In this document: positions 10,880-23,439 of the stretch, piece by piece | How the letters are laid out: the number at the start of each line of letters is the position of its first letter | Numbering within the stretch: the stretch's first letter is position 1 | Assembly: GCA_030248225.1 (NCBI GenBank) | Contig: JASANE010003284.1 | Location: 115,712 to 179,711, forward strand | Reading direction: 5' to 3' | Length of the DNA stretch: 64,000 bases | Source of the DNA: Trileptium ribeirensis | Taxonomy: Eukaryota > Nematoda > Enoplea > Enoplida > Thoracostomopsidae | Made by a program: the position numbers and the translations under genes | Notes under the pieces: generated by a model | What the model was told of the DNA's origin: nothing | What the model saw: the letters and a program-made list of their open reading frames with translations, nothing else | Databases searched by the model: none

Positions 10880-12640
10880 TGGCTATTGCTCGTTTCAAAC
10901 GTACCCGAGAAACAAACGTTATTAACAGGGTAATCGTAATGATCTTTTTAGATACGTTAAAAACAGATTGTTTGTACTCCAAATTAGGTATTGGTGCTTT
11001 GCGTGCATCAAACGGTGGATCAGTTACTGACGATAAAACTCGCACTCATATTTTGGCGAGCGCTTTTGCTTCAGTTTTTGTTGATGACGCCGAACAGTAT
11101 CCAACAGTTCAAACAAATATTGTTTCTGATAATGACATTTTCTCCACAAACAGTGCGTATATTTATGGTGTGTTTGAAATCAAAACATAGCCACTCTCCC
11201 AACGGCTATACACAATACTTTCTTAAAAATGCCAGGGATTCGCTTTGTTTTCCTCTTGCCCATATTTTCGAGCAATCCTTTGTAAATTCCTGCTTGCCAA
11301 TAAGTTGGCAATGTGTTTATGTAGTTTCATTATGCAAAAAAGCGATTCATCTCTTCGTTAAATTGTAGGCCTATATCATTACTTTCTAGCTGTTGTAAAA
11401 TTATGGAGTCCATTGTTAATAATCGTATACAGTATTATTTGCGCTGCAATAATATCATTAATCCAAACCAACATGGTTTTGTGTCACAGAAATCAACGTG
11501 TACTCAGCTACTTGAATCTGTAAACGATTAGTTAAATGCATTCGACAATGGGAGATCAGTGGATATTGGGTACGTTGATTTTGAAAAAACGTTTGATACC
11601 GTTTCGCATGTCTAACTGCATCACAAAATTTCATATAAAGGCATTACTGGCGCACTTTTGAATTGGATTACTGCATTTCTCAGTGGGAAATCGTTCAGAG
11701 TTAAATTGAATAATACATATTCAAATCCACAAAAATTCTATCTGGAGAGCCTCAAGACAGCGTCCTTGCGCCTACTTTGTTTCTGTTGCTTAAATAATGT
11801 GAAGTATAAACTTTTCACAGACGACGTTAAGCTATATGTTAAAACGTCAAACTGCAACGATGACAATGCTCCGACTCATTTTCAGAAACCATTTACCTTT
11901 TTGGAACAAGGGACAAAATCCTAGCAAATTTCTATTTCAGTCTCGAAATGCAATATTTTACAATTGGGCAAAAACAACCTCAAATAATATAGGTTTGCAA
12001 GAGAATGAAATTCTCTGAGTTTCCACGTGCAAAGACCTACGTGTCATAATTATCTCCGACCTCAAATTTGAGACGCATGCAATGTGATCGCTGCAAAAGC
12101 ATATCGTGTAATCAATATCTTGTTTTGCTTCATTCACTGTAACTCAGAGTCATTAATACTATCGTACTTATCGTATGTTCGACCAATATTGGAATATTCT
12201 AGCCAAGTTAGGTCACAATTTGTTCGAAATAGATAAGTTGGACAAAGTGCAACGGCATTTGACTAGAGCTAGCCGTACGGCTTGGTATCTTCGATATGTC
12301 GTATAAACAACGACTAACATATTTCAAGTTAGAACCTCTAAAAGTACGTCGTTTAAACCACGAGCTCATTCTAGTTTTCAAAAATCCTAATAATGAAATA
12401 ACTGATAGCTGTCACAACTTTTTCGAAATTTCAGACAACACAAATACGCGTGGTCACGAAAGAAAAGTAATAAAACTAAAATTGCATTCAATCTGTTTTA
12501 AACATAGCTTTGCGAAGAACTATCGATGGGTGGAAAAATTACCTAGTTTTGTTTGCTGTGAACCACTCGAAGGATTATCCAACTGCAGAAAATTCTAGAA
12601 AAGCTTGACTTCACCCAATTTTTATAGTTTAATAGAAACG
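10880..12640 (+). mobile_element. Degraded non-LTR retrotransposon (jockey/CR1-like reverse transcriptase)
   Basis: Reverse transcriptase blocks appear in order but with frameshifts and stops: a NGYTQYFLKNARDSL block (usual form DGIPSYFLKNC), QHGFVSQKSTCTQLLESV (fingers), DFEKTFDTVSHV (usual DFSKAFDTVSH, which carries the first catalytic Asp), GALLNWITAFLSGKSFRVKL, and KLFTDDVKLY (usual YADD). A later KVQRHLTRA block and RRLNHELILVFK fit the thumb and C-terminal part. No endonuclease domain is recognised, so the copy is 5'-truncated. It lies antisense to DDB1. Clade assignment within jockey/CR1 is uncertain. Confidence 0.88.
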
Positions 12641-13427
12641 TTTTTAATAATTATTTGACATGCTATTTACTAACTTAATAAAAATTAATCTTTTGCGCTG
12701 TATATTTTCACCGAATGTAAGTGGACCTGCTTCCTTTTCGGTTGTATTTAAATTTATTAACTTGTTTTTATTTAAAATTTGCTTATGCGTTCATTTTGTG
12801 ACTAGATTTTGTAACCGGTACACCAGAAGTCAGTAAACAATTGTGTAAGTTTCGACCTCGCAATGATGGGCTTAACGTCTAATGCAATCGTCGTTACGCT
12901 GATTTTCCGGATATCGGTATGCTATTTGTTAATACACTTCTTTGTTGTTGTTGTTGTTATTAACATTATGTCAGGGCAATAAAACATACGCACAGTACGT
13001 AACGGCACATCTAAGAAGCTAATATAGAAGTGTAATGAAAATGTTTGAAATACTTTTATTTTGGTTTTCTTACTATCGAAATAAGTACTGGCCGGGATCG
13101 AAATAAGTACTACGAGATGCGTCATACTATCAGCTTTAAATACAAAAATAACTTATACATCTATTCCCCCGGGTAAATGTACGTCGGAAACCGGATATGA
13201 CCGAGCCCAGGGGTGTTAGTACCTGGTGTGAGGTGTAGGGGCAAGGTAGAAGGTTCGGAGTTAATATTGCTGCGCTGGCAGATCGTTGCTTCTCCTCAAT
13301 ATCCAAACATGAGTGTTTTCACACCGCTATTGGCTTTTCCAATTAATAAAAAATGTTTCACCCTAGAAAAACAAAAATATATACAAATCTATCACTCATG
13401 GGAGTATTACTGTATCGCATTACCAAC

Positions 13428-13628
13428 CTTGACCTCCTTTTCTGAAATCTGATGAAGTTTGTTATCAGAGTATTGAAATACCGAAATCCGGCCTTGTTTC
13501 GACTCTGACTCTTCGGGATTAACCAGCGCCGAGCCCACAATAAAATATGGCGTTGGATCGTCGCCCAATTTTGCGCTCAAAACTGCAGTCACGTGTTCAC
13601 TCGGACCAAACTGATGAGCATGTATTAC
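13428..13628 (-). CDS. DDB1: DDB1 exon, about human residues 801-867
   Basis: 201 bp, phase 0 at both ends: it begins with GTA after TTTTGAG and ends AAG then GTTGGT. It encodes [20 protein letters not shown], then [20 protein letters not shown] and [27 protein letters not shown], KLGxDPxxYFIVG and FQYSDxKL are DDB1 BPC motifs; SAKLGDDP is the insect wording. A second AG lies 11 bp upstream of the chosen acceptor but would put the exon out of frame. Confidence 0.97.
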
Positions 13629-13869
13629 CTCAAAATAAACTGTAAATCATAAACTTTAAACACATATACTAAGTGCGCTAACACAAGACTAGATAATTCA
13701 GACACTGTATCACAATCGCGCCTTGTTTTTCAATGAGAAATGATTCCGCACTTCTTAGTTGGACCATACCACCGGGTCATAAAGGACTATTTTGCTAAAG
13801 TAATGTTGGCATTTTTGATTGCCATCGACTTGGGGTAATAATAAAGTTTTACAACACTCATGTCGTTAC

Positions 13870-14540
13870 GAATATAATATTAAATTCTGGTGAGTGAGTG
13901 AAACAAGCGAAGCCAAGAATATTCTTATTAGCCGTGACAGTGGTAAAATTTAACAATGTCCGTTATTGGGGTTTTTAGGGTGACACGCACAACCTAATTT
14001 TGGCTGGGTTGAGTGAGTCGCCCGTTAACTCATTTGAAGGCTTGAAATGGCTATTTGTGCATTTAGTTAAGTACAACTCGACAACTAGATTATCTGAGCG
14101 AAATTGGGCTCATTTTATAAAGCAAATAAGCCTTTATGATTATATATGATGCTTTGTTGCGCGGTTCTCGTAGGACGTAAGATTCGGGTCAAAACCGGTA
14201 AACAGGTCCATGAGCTCCAAAATACACGAAAATGGTAGTGTCACCACAAACCACTCGAGGTATTTATGCGTTTTCGGTCTCATTTTTAGAGCAGTTCAAT
14301 TTCTGTGTAGCTTCAAATAATGTTGTGCTGCAATTTCTTTATTTACGCTCCAAGGCTGGGTCAAAACGGATTTTAACATGGACCCATGGAACCAAAAACA
14401 GACGAAAATGGAAATATCTCCGCAACCGCTACAGCTATATAGGTGTTTTTAGTCTCATTTTGTAGAGCAACCTCATGGTTCCCTTTATAATTTGATGCTC
14501 AATATATCTACATGCCTCTAAATAACATATTCGGCACTCA
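13870..14540 (-). repeat. Repeat R4, copy in reverse orientation, with an unoccupied element site
   Basis: The start, with GTGAGTGAGTGAAACAAGCG and the AGCCAAGAAT boundary, is the reverse of 40110-40150. The phrase TTGGGCTCATTTTATAAAG matches the ~173-bp units at 39060-39960 on the other strand. Around 13980-14020 it reads GTGACACGCACAACCTAATT and then TTGGCTGGGTTGAG. This is the uninterrupted version of the sequence that flanks the long element at 29180-36758. Confidence 0.75.
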
Positions 14541-14989
14541 GAATTCACCGCCTAAAACAAGCTACTAGTTCATAATGATGCTGGAAATGGACGGGATGCT
14601 AGAAACATTGATAAATTTAAGCCTTCTTTGCCATAATAGATTGAATATAATATTGACTCGAAGCAATGATGCATTGTTATGTAAGAACTGGCTGGTCATA
14701 GATCAATGCATATTTTTGGGAAACCTGAGGCTTATCACAACCAAACACATTTATGGCTTAGCGTTTAACTAAGATCTCAACTGATCACAGCCGAATAGAA
14801 GACGTCGGTCGCTTTGAAGAAACATTGAATTGAACCAGCATTGAAGGAAATTAAACTGCTGAAGGCAACAAAATGAATCAGTCAACACTCCCAACCGACT
14901 TCTGATCTGCGAAAATAACAAACGCGCGCAACATCAAAAATTATCGAATGACTGCACATTGCCGAAATTAAAACCTCCACCAGAAACAG

Positions 14990-15330
14990 ATAAAGAATAA
15001 ATGTTGAACCGTCGAGAACGCAAAATACTGGCCCAACTGCGTTGTGGAGAAAAGTCACCTATACTAAACTGGTACCTGCATGACATACGCAAAATTCCAA
15101 CCCCTGCGTGCCCCATCTGCAAACATGAAACGCTTCACAACGCTCTGTGGCATTTATATCTACCAACTTTCTCACACAACATCCTCTACGAAGAAGCCTC
15201 CAACGCCATCAATTTACTCCGTATTTTTGGCAGGTTGAAGCTCCAGTCGACGTCTGCCTCAGCCCATAGCCCGCAGTCGGCAAGTGGTTCCACGAAACAA
15301 AGAATAAGACGTCAGTCGCTTCCTTAATTA
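14990..15330 (+). mobile_element. Non-LTR retrotransposon C-terminal fragment
   Basis: An open frame of 108 codons starting at 15001 contains RRERKILAQLRCGEKSPILN, then WYLHDI and CPICKHETLHNALWHL. The pattern (R)xE(x)xLAQLRxGxSPxLNxYL followed by a CPxC near-zinc-knuckle is typical of the RNase H to C-terminal region of jockey- and I-type LINEs. The frame is intact but short, and no reverse transcriptase part is next to it. It lies antisense to DDB1. It could be the 3' relic of an element whose remainder has decayed. Confidence 0.75.
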
Positions 15331-15533
15331 GTGACCAAATCCTTTTATATCAATTTCGCAGAAAATATGTTAGCAGCAATTACACTTGACGTTTGCAGCG
15401 TGGATATACCATTACAGAAAAAATAAATTTCATCATGGCTTCAACAGTAACGACTTTAAAAGCAACACGTCTTTAGAAACAAGTTTTACTAGTAACTAGA
15501 AAACTGCACACCTTGGCGCATTTGGAAACTTAC

Positions 15534-16071
15534 CTCAAACGTATTCTGGTCCAGGACTAAGAAGTTGTGAACCTCAATTTCTTCGCCACCGAACAATGTA
15601 ACAACATTGCTACTGGATGCAATACTTGCGCTAGGCTCACCCTCGCTTACCGACGCCGATGTACCGGGGCCACCAGACGTAGCTGAGCCGCTATTAGCAG
15701 GTCTAGACGCAGGCCCAGCTGCGCTAGCTCCAGCGCCACCCATTGGCGTACTATATGTAGTGGATGTTGCCAAGGTAGACGCAGATGGCATAGTCGGAAC
15801 AGTTGTCGTGCCGGAACCTATAGCACCAACAGTACCACCCATACTAGCGGTGGCAACGTCAGACCCAGAAGAATTTCCTTGGTCAGCCGAACCAGGTACG
15901 CTGACTTCGGTTCGTATTGTTAAAACACCAAAGGTGCCAGTTGATTCCTGGTGACACAGGCGACGCGGAGTTTCCCCAAGAGGAACAGTTCGGATATGAA
16001 GCTTTTGAATTTCATCCACTGTACCGATAATCAGAGAGCGATCATCGCACATTGCTAGAGAGTCCGGGTAT
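15534..16071 (-). CDS. DDB1: DDB1 exon, about human residues 687-800, with expanded loop
   Basis: 538 bp, 179 codons, against about 114 in human. It enters after TTTTAG with one base completing a glycine codon and leaves through GAG then GTAAGT. It starts [20 protein letters not shown] and [20 protein letters not shown], the BPB-to-BPC junction of DDB1. It then runs into a roughly 100-residue Gly/Ala/Ser/Thr-rich tract and returns to [19 protein letters not shown] (human GEEVEVHNLLIIDQHTFE). The same loop is Ser/Thr-rich and variable in human and flies, so this is an expansion of a known surface loop. A 115-codon antisense frame over it is a shadow of that tract. Confidence 0.98.
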
Positions 16072-18390
16072 CTAAAATAACTAAAGCCGTGTAACCAAGT
16101 TATGTATTTTTTACAAAGTGGTACAAGTTACACAAATCTTTTTATATTTCTACCTTAAAACTCATCTGAATTTCAAGAGAATGCTCTTCTAACCAAAGCA
16201 CTGTGTGAAGCTTGTTTAAATAAAATCCTTATCACAACGAAAGTGTGAATTATAAATGTCAACATTTGACAAAAACTATTACATTACAAGCTTATTAAAC
16301 AATATAATGTAAGTAAACTGTAACTGCAGATGAAATATTTGAATATCGACTACCGGCAGTAAATGTATCAATACTGTAGCGACCAGCGGACCCAAAGGTC
16401 TTATAGGTGCCAGAATCTCACCCATATTAATGGTCCTGTGATCTTTAAAACCGAATGGATAGGCAACAGCAATATTTACCCTAAATATAAGCTGTAGAAA
16501 ACCAAGAACAAAAATTATGTTTGTGTTATCATTACAAAAAATGAATAGTTAAATTACCCACAATAACGCTATTGTATAAATATAGTTTGCATGAAGTTAC
16601 CTGGTACTCTTACGATAAGAAAACCATAAAAGTCAGCCCTAGAATATGCTCCACAAGGGTCATTAAATGCCAACCGGGGGACGATTAAACTTTTATAGCG
16701 GCACATTACAACCCTTCGTAAGAAAGCCAGTTGTGGTTGTTTGGAAGCTGATCCTAGTCACCCATTATCAAGCAGTCAGCAATTAACCGTGTAGCGGAAT
16801 AGCCTTCATATATAAAAATCGTAAAAAAAGAAACTCATATAGCGATAATTAAACAAGGGAATAATCCCTACATTTAAGGGAACAAGCCCATCATTTTGAT
16901 TGAACAAACCATCTTAAATTTGACATTTTTAAAATTTGTACAAATTTGGATCCAATTAGTAATAAATTCCACCACATTTCTCCATCGTTGATTTCGTGCA
17001 CCCTAACGTATTTTTTCTTCGATCAAAACAGATAATGTGTTCTGGTTAGTTCTAAATTTAGTTAAAAGACATTTGTAAAAATGGCTCTCGCCATTCCAAC
17101 AAAAGCATTAAACTAATACTTGCGCGATTAGAGCTCGAAGGGAAAAATTCTTTGGAAATGTCGCTGTCAATGGATCTCGAGCGGCAATAGCAAAATCCAT
17201 TACAAAACTGTATATTTGTTTTTTTATTTCAGTCTCTGAAGCAATATTCTAATGACTGCAGCACAGCTGTCAACCATATGCAATGAGTCGTGCGAATAAA
17301 AATTAAAAAAATCTATTAGGAGTATCGAATATGGCTGGCAGTAAACTGTAAGTAACTTTGTTGATGGCAAAGATTGTTTCTTTTAATGAAATACAGTGCC
17401 AACCAAAAGGACCGTTGCTCGCTCGAAATACGACAGTCATTTCTGGTTTACTATGTGTCTGTTGCTTATTGCTTTGCTCAAATTCTGCTCTTATTTTCAG
17501 TACATACTTCCAACAATAAGTCAGACCAAAAGGGCCAAGACCAAGTCATTCCAAGCACTCACATGGAAACCCGTGTTTGATGACGCGGGCGTTTTCGGAC
17601 TGACCCCCCTCCAGATGCTCTTCCCTAATGCACTCTTGGTCAGATTAATTTGTGATGGGCAAAGATATGCGGATACCATTCCATATCTCGACATTATCCA
17701 TGGAGCCGGCATAATCCGGTTACCCTAACATTGCTTTTCGTGACCAGGTGCAAAATTTTGCTGGTGGAAAACGACAAAACATTGACTCGACAATGTTAAA
17801 ATGATACTGTTTATAGGTATGTTTTCATGTGACCGCCTGGGAAGAGTTTTTGTAGTTATATCTATATATTTTAGCTTTAGAAGGTCAATTTTATTGTAAA
17901 CTATATTTTCCTTGGGCCAAGGAGACGAAAACACTTCATTTGATCGTCTCGGATTACTGGGCCACACTGGTCTAGGAAAAATATCGAGTTTTTATGACAC
18001 GTGTTATTCGACGTCAGTCTGTGCCGTACTGACAGCAACACGGTCGCAGTAAGAAAAGTTAAAGATGCGACTCAAAATTTCTGGGATTTTTTAGTTGAGT
18101 TATAACCCGTCGAGGTTTGTCTCTTTTGAGAGTCGAAGATATTTGCTATTTTCATTTTCAGTTAATTTTTGGATTATACATATTTCTGAAATCGACATGG
18201 TGTTACAGGTAGTAATTTAAAATAGTAAATATAAGCTTGTAGTGCACCTGTCGCGGTTATAAATGTGCTCATTATACTATCCTAACATGATCTACTATGT
18301 TTTGACAACACTGGTGCTATTATGGTCGGCTTAACCAATTGCTTTACAGATAATTTGCGTTTCGACTATCGTGAAACAAACTGTGCCAGA

Positions 18391-18427
18391 CCCGAGCCGT
18401 TTGCGCTGACCACTGAGCTACGAGGAC
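18391..18427 (-). repeat. tRNA-like 5' half (possible SINE or tRNA pseudogene)
   Basis: On the minus strand the sequence starts GTCCTCG and continues TAGCTCAGTGGTCAGCGC, which fits the acceptor strand and D-arm/A-box of an arthropod tRNA. A B-box (GGTTCGAnTCC) does not follow at the right distance, so no functional tRNA can be folded. It could be a truncated tRNA-derived SINE head. Confidence 0.35.
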
Positions 18428-19059
18428 ACTATTACTCCGGTGCTTAATGCTCCTCACATCGAGACTGAATAGCAGTACACGCCCGACCGTACGCTACGCA
18501 ACGAACTACGTTAATATGCTAAGTTGTGTTAAGTTCCACAAGAGCAACTACATGTGTCAGAATGTTAAAATGTTTCTGTACTTTGCGTTAGAATATCTTA
18601 CGTACTTGGAAATATTTGAAAATCTGGAAGCGATATGTTTTGAGCATTATGCCGAATATTGAACAAAAAGGGTTACCTTAATTTTATTTCAGGGATTAGG
18701 TAATTTTAAAAATGGTAACCTATTACATAGCGTATTTTACCGAAAATTCCTAAATTCAAATAACCAACGTCAGATGCCAGAAACTTCCACTTTCTGCTCG
18801 AAATTATGTAATTAGTGCAGATTGTTTGGACATAACTTGCAATCTAGTAACCTTTGCCAATCCCGCTTCCCTGGTTTACAGTTGGGTTCTGCCGATTCCA
18901 CGACACCTCATCGAGATCCCTAAGATTCTGAATAAATTATTGTTAACTATAACATGAAATGGTGGTCACTATAAATTAATATACTTTTTGTAAATAGCAC
19001 CTTATCAAAATGTAACAGATCCATACTGGATCGTTACGAGGTGGATTAATCCTGACCAT

Positions 19060-19290
19060 AGCCTTATGGCAACATTTTATCGAATACTCTTAACCCTGGC
19101 CACAGTGTAATGGCCAACATTTACAAATAACCAATAATCCTGGCCACAGCCTAATGGCCAACATTTAATAGACAGTCCAATAATCCTGGCCACAGTCTAA
19201 TGACCAACATTTAATAGAAAATCTAATAATCCTGGCCACAGTCTAATGGCCAGCATTTAATAGAAAATCTAATAATCCGGGACGAAGAAT
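19060..19290 (+). repeat. 5' minisatellite of copy A
   Basis: About five units of roughly 45 bp carry TAATCCTGGCCACAG, TCTAATGGCCAACATTTA and a short AT-rich linker. Each unit can fold through TGGCC and GGCCA. Matching arrays stand in the same place in copies B and C. Confidence 0.85.
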
Positions 19291-19394
19291 CATCGAAATA
19301 CTTTTACTGTATATATATAGATTGAATGTAGTGCCATGAAGGTGCCCATTGATATACGTATCTGGCATCATATTATCGTTATTACAACCATATT

Positions 19395-19850
19395 ATTATT
19401 GGCCATAAAGGCTTCCTTGGCATACCTGAATCGCATATATATAGTACCGTTACCATCGTTTTGTTATACAATTTCTGATGGCCATAAAGGCACTTGTTAT
19501 CTAATTGATTCGTATAATCATGATCGTGTCATACTAAATATTTGTATACGATTGGAATCGTCGTTGAAGCTCATATGTATTTTCAGGTATACGCACACAA
19601 TTTGGCTGCCCGATTTGAATAACACTTGTTGACCATATATATATATAGATATGTAATCGTTGTACCATATTCATACCATATGTTCGTGTTGTTAAAGGCC
19701 GTAAAAACGCCTGTATCTTGCTCTGGTTTTGTACCATTTTAACGATTATCATAATGTATTGTATCCTTGATTATGAACGTATACTTGTTGTACCATAGAT
19801 GTACCATTTTTCTTGTTGTAGCAATGGCCGCAAAAGCTCCAATTCGTATG
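19395..19850 (+). repeat. GCCATAAAGG box ladder of copy A
   Basis: GGCCATAAAGGC at about 19400 and 19480, GGCCGTAAAAACGCC near 19698 and GGCCGCAAAAGCTCC near 19824 sit in AT-rich spacers of roughly 80-220 bp. The same box, with the same GGNNNNAAANGCNCC skeleton, recurs in copies B and C at the corresponding place. Confidence 0.7.
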
Positions 19851-21879
19851 TAGTTCCATTGTAACTTTATGACATTTGTATGCTGATTGTTATACTTTAT
19901 TATACCCTTGTAATTTATAAGTTTGGAGGCACCAATAGTCAAGGATAATTTGTCTTGTTTAGGATGATTTTAAGGAAAAATTAAGGGACTTTTACGCTTG
20001 TGAATCAGTGTTTTATAGGTCGAAAATGCGAGTGTGGCGAGCTCTTGCCATACTCGACTCGTAGATATTTAGGATGGTACGACTCCCCACCTGCCCCGAT
20101 AAGTATGAATAGCCCTACCCCGCATGGTAGGACTGCGAAACTTGTTGCAAATTGTCGTAGAAAAGAGTGGCCGTGACGGATACCCGTCACGACCGTCTTC
20201 AATAATAAGGACCACAAAACGTTTGGCTGTCCGCCCTATAGCGAGCAGCAAACGAACAAATTTCCTGAAAATTTAAGTAAGAAAGGAGAAATATTGTTTA
20301 CCAATGTTCAATATTCACAACTACACTGATAAATTGCAGTCACAGAAATTTTATCAGCTACCAGCGTTCATTTGCGTTGGCAAACATAACTGATAAAAGT
20401 AGGAAAATTTATGAAAATTTGGAATCAAAAATATCGGCTCCGGCCCATAACTCCGGAACCGTTAAGAAATCGCAAAAATTTATTACTCAACCTTTCTAGT
20501 AGAAAATTTTACGGTCTTTCTAATGAGACCGATTTCGTGGAAATCCGACCCGGATCCACTGACTTATGGGTAAACAGGTATATACGTAAGCCAGTCAAAC
20601 ACGAGTAATTAAACAACTCTACGAATATTAAACACAAAAATATGTATAGGGTATCGTTGTAGTCCCTCGATCCGAGGCTTTCTATTGAGACCGGACCGGT
20701 CCCGCTGTGCCCACTTTTAGGTACCCCTCCCTTGAAATTCGCGGAAATAACGCCCCGACAGGCGTGTAACCCCTCGTTGGATTTCCCTTGTCGAAACTAA
20801 CGCAAAGATGCATCTAACACCTGTACCCCGAAACCCCGGGAGCCGTTTAAAACACCCTAATTCTGTGTAAAATTTGTCATGCCCCCCCCCCGAGAGCCCA
20901 ACTTCACCTCTTACTGTCCGAATATGGACCTGTTACATATCAATGTGTTCGGACGGACACCCCGAGTCCGAACTTCTTTTGGCACTTTGGCCATTACCGA
21001 GGGCACAGCGCCCTCTTTTTACTCCTTGCCCTTCCTTTGTTTACATAAGCTGCGTTTCTTTTCTTGAAGCTTATTTCCACGTGCTGATATTAAATTAATA
21101 CAAATTTTATATAAAGTTTGTAATTTTGTGCCCTACATTCATCTTTACTCGCTTCTGTCAACAACAGTGTAGGCAATCTTAATTTATAAAGTTTCCATCT
21201 GAAATTTATATTAACCGTTTTGGAACTTCTTATCAGTTAATAGAAAAGTTATATTAAAATAAGCTGGATGGTCAGAGTAGTCGCGCTTTTAAGCCACTGC
21301 TATTGCCGCATATCGCCGATGTTAAATTACAATTAGCTTGAGCAAACATCCACTTAATATAAAACTGATATTAACGCTGGCATTTTATATGAACTTAATA
21401 CAAAAGTTTCTAGCAATGCCGGCTTATATCTATTATCTAGTAATGAGCGCTTATCAGCAAGGATTAATATTAAATAAAAGTTGCTGCTAAAGTTTCGGTT
21501 AACATTGCAGAGACCCAGCACTGAAGTATACGAATTTGATATTGATTGTATTTAAAGTTTAAATGTTATTTAAAGTTTCTAGAAGGTTCTATAGTAACTC
21601 CTGGAAGTTTTATAGTAATAAATTATTTCCATTGCATAAGATTTGGACATTAAATTTGTCCAAAAATGATCGGAATTCGCGATGAAGCGCTTAGAATATG
21701 GTGTCAAATCGCCCCAAAAGTGCTGAAAAGCACTCTAACGGTATCAAGATTTAAAATTTCAAATTTTAAATTGTTAGTATTTAAGCAGAGCCGCACGAGC
21801 TCTGCAGCGTTAAGTATGACTTCGGCAGCGCAGAGTTCGGTCATTTTGCAGACCGACTCTGCCGCTCTTCAATTGTTTC

Positions 21880-22615
21880 AGTATTCATACGGCAGCCAGA
21901 ATTGTTTCTGGTACTCGTTGACATGACCATATAACTCCTGTCCTGAGGCAACTGCATTGGTTGCCCCTAGATGGACGAATAAAGTACAAAATTTTATTGG
22001 TGGTTTACAATGCTCTGACTACCAACACACCGTCATACATCGTAGACATGCTAAACCAGTCATCAGTGGCACGTCATACTAATGAACGAACACTTCGGAT
22101 TGATGTAATCAGAAACAATAGTTTTTGTTATTTGGGACCCTCAGAATGGAACAATTTACCAAGTGCCCTCCGAAATCCAAATCTTGATGTTATTAACTTT
22201 AAAGCAAAACTAAAAACATTTCTGTTGCCGCCTGTATGACATTGAAAATTTACGACATGATTATATGATATTACTTTTCTAGACAATATTTGTGATTATG
22301 TAACATTCATGACTATGTTTCCTTCAATCCCTCACAGTCATACTAGCTTTAGCTATGAGACAAGATGTGTCGTCGGAAAATTCGACAAATTTCAACAATT
22401 ATTAACTTTAAAGCAAAACTAAAAACATTTCTGTTGCCGCCTGTATGACATTGAAAATTTACGACATGATTATATGATATTACTTTTCTAGACAATATTT
22501 ATGACTACGTAACAATCATGACTATGTTTCGGAATATTATATACTATCCTGCGCTTTTGTCAGGCTTTTGCCAAAAAGGCGCGTAACAAATGTTTTTATT
22601 ATTATTTTATTATTA
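21880..22615 (+). mobile_element. L2/CR1-like LINE 3' fragment inside copy A
   Basis: The frame reads HDHITPVLRQLHWLP, RIKYKILLVVYNALTTNTPS and later GPSEWNNLPSALRNPNLDVI, then FKAKLKTFLLP. This is the standard C-terminus of L2/CR1-type LINE ORF2 (usual forms HWLPVxxRIxYKILLLTYKAL and WNSLPxxLR). A TGA interrupts it upstream at about 21911. About 130 bp of its 3' end is repeated 209 bp further on (22191 and 22400), and the fragment ends in a TTATTATT tail. The same place in copies B and C lacks it, so it arrived after the host element. Confidence 0.88.
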
Positions 22616-22711
22616 TTAATTTTCGATTGATTTGCTCTCTTTGGCTTCCGTTTTTGGTTTTGCGAAGGGGGAAGCCCGCGAGGGGGGCGGCCGCCGGCAG
22701 AACAGAAGGCT

Positions 22712-22733
22712 GGGGGGGGGGGGGGGGGGGGGG
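22712..22733 (+). repeat. Homopolymer of 22 G
   Basis: An uninterrupted G run within copy A, preceded by GC-rich sequence (GGGGGGCGGCCGCCGG). It has no counterpart in copy B at the same point. Such runs form quadruplexes and are also a common site of assembly error. Confidence 0.95.
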
Positions 22734-23439
22734 TGGTCGGTGGTCCTAGATTTCTGATGATAGGTGAAATAGACTTTAAGTTTAACAGATATCACGTAAG
22801 ATTGGACAGAGTAGTTGTAAGAGCACCAATGTGTAGTGTTCTGCCTTCCCTGTCCATACTTTTGTTTTCATGATCGCCCCACCGCCCGCCCCTGCCCCGC
22901 AGACCCGAGACCGATTACAGCCAGTCATAGGAATTAGTAAATCGGCCGAAGTCGCGTTGAACCTCCCTCGGTAGATGAGTTAAGGCATAAATACACGCGA
23001 CACTCGCGTAGAGATTTATTTTTACATGCTTCCCCGAGTCGAGTTAGGATTGAGAAAGGTAGTTTTTGAGCCGACCGAGGTTAAACAAAATGAATTTGTT
23101 GTTGAACATTAATAGAACTCCGAAGCATCCTTGGTCATATCATTCTTGTCAAGAATTGATCAATGGTTTTACTTAAGATTTTATTCGTTTTGTCATTTCT
23201 TTGGACACAAGTTCGTCCGCATGTTTTGATGTTTTGTCAGTAGGGACCTAGGACAAATTAGACACTGTAGGACCAAGTTACCTCAGGAACTTAGTTAAGA
23301 CCTTATTGATATGGCAGTAGTGCTACAGCCATCGTCCACAAGCTAAAAATTTGTACTGAACCACGATTAGACATACTGACTCAACGCCCTGTGAGCGAAA
23401 CAGCTCACTTAGAGTGAAAATTTGGTATTTCTTGTGAAT

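Larger units (their letters stand above)
10212..13427 (-). other. DDB1 intron between exons 13428-13628 and 9973-10211
   Basis: A 3.2-kb intron. Next to the 3' splice site lies a short tandem repeat (10270-10480). Its centre is a degraded non-LTR retrotransposon (10880-12640). The last 750 bp, 12660-13420, includes a GTTGTT microsatellite near 12940 but no other identifiable feature. Confidence 0.7.
13629..15533 (-). other. DDB1 intron between exons 15534-16071 and 13428-13628
   Basis: A 1.9-kb intron with a copy of repeat R4 (13870-14540) and a retrotransposon C-terminal fragment (14990-15330), listed separately. Nothing else is recognised in it. Confidence 0.7.

Noticed and set aside
13428..13639. 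Alternative acceptor 11 bp upstream for the exon at 13428-13628
   Set aside because: It would shift the frame against the exon at 15534-16071; only the GAG-ending acceptor keeps phase.
15607..15954. 115-codon plus-strand gene
   Set aside because: It is the antisense shadow of the low-complexity part of the DDB1 exon at 15534-16071.
17396..17728. 110-codon plus-strand gene
   Set aside because: No recognisable motif, no splice context, and it lies within a long DDB1 intron; treated as a chance frame.
18391..18427. Functional tRNA gene
   Set aside because: The A-box half is convincing but no B-box or T-arm follows at the right distance.
22754..22776. Hammerhead ribozyme core (CTGATGA ... GAAA)
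   Set aside because: The core words occur, but the space between them is too short for a stem II and no flanking stems pair.
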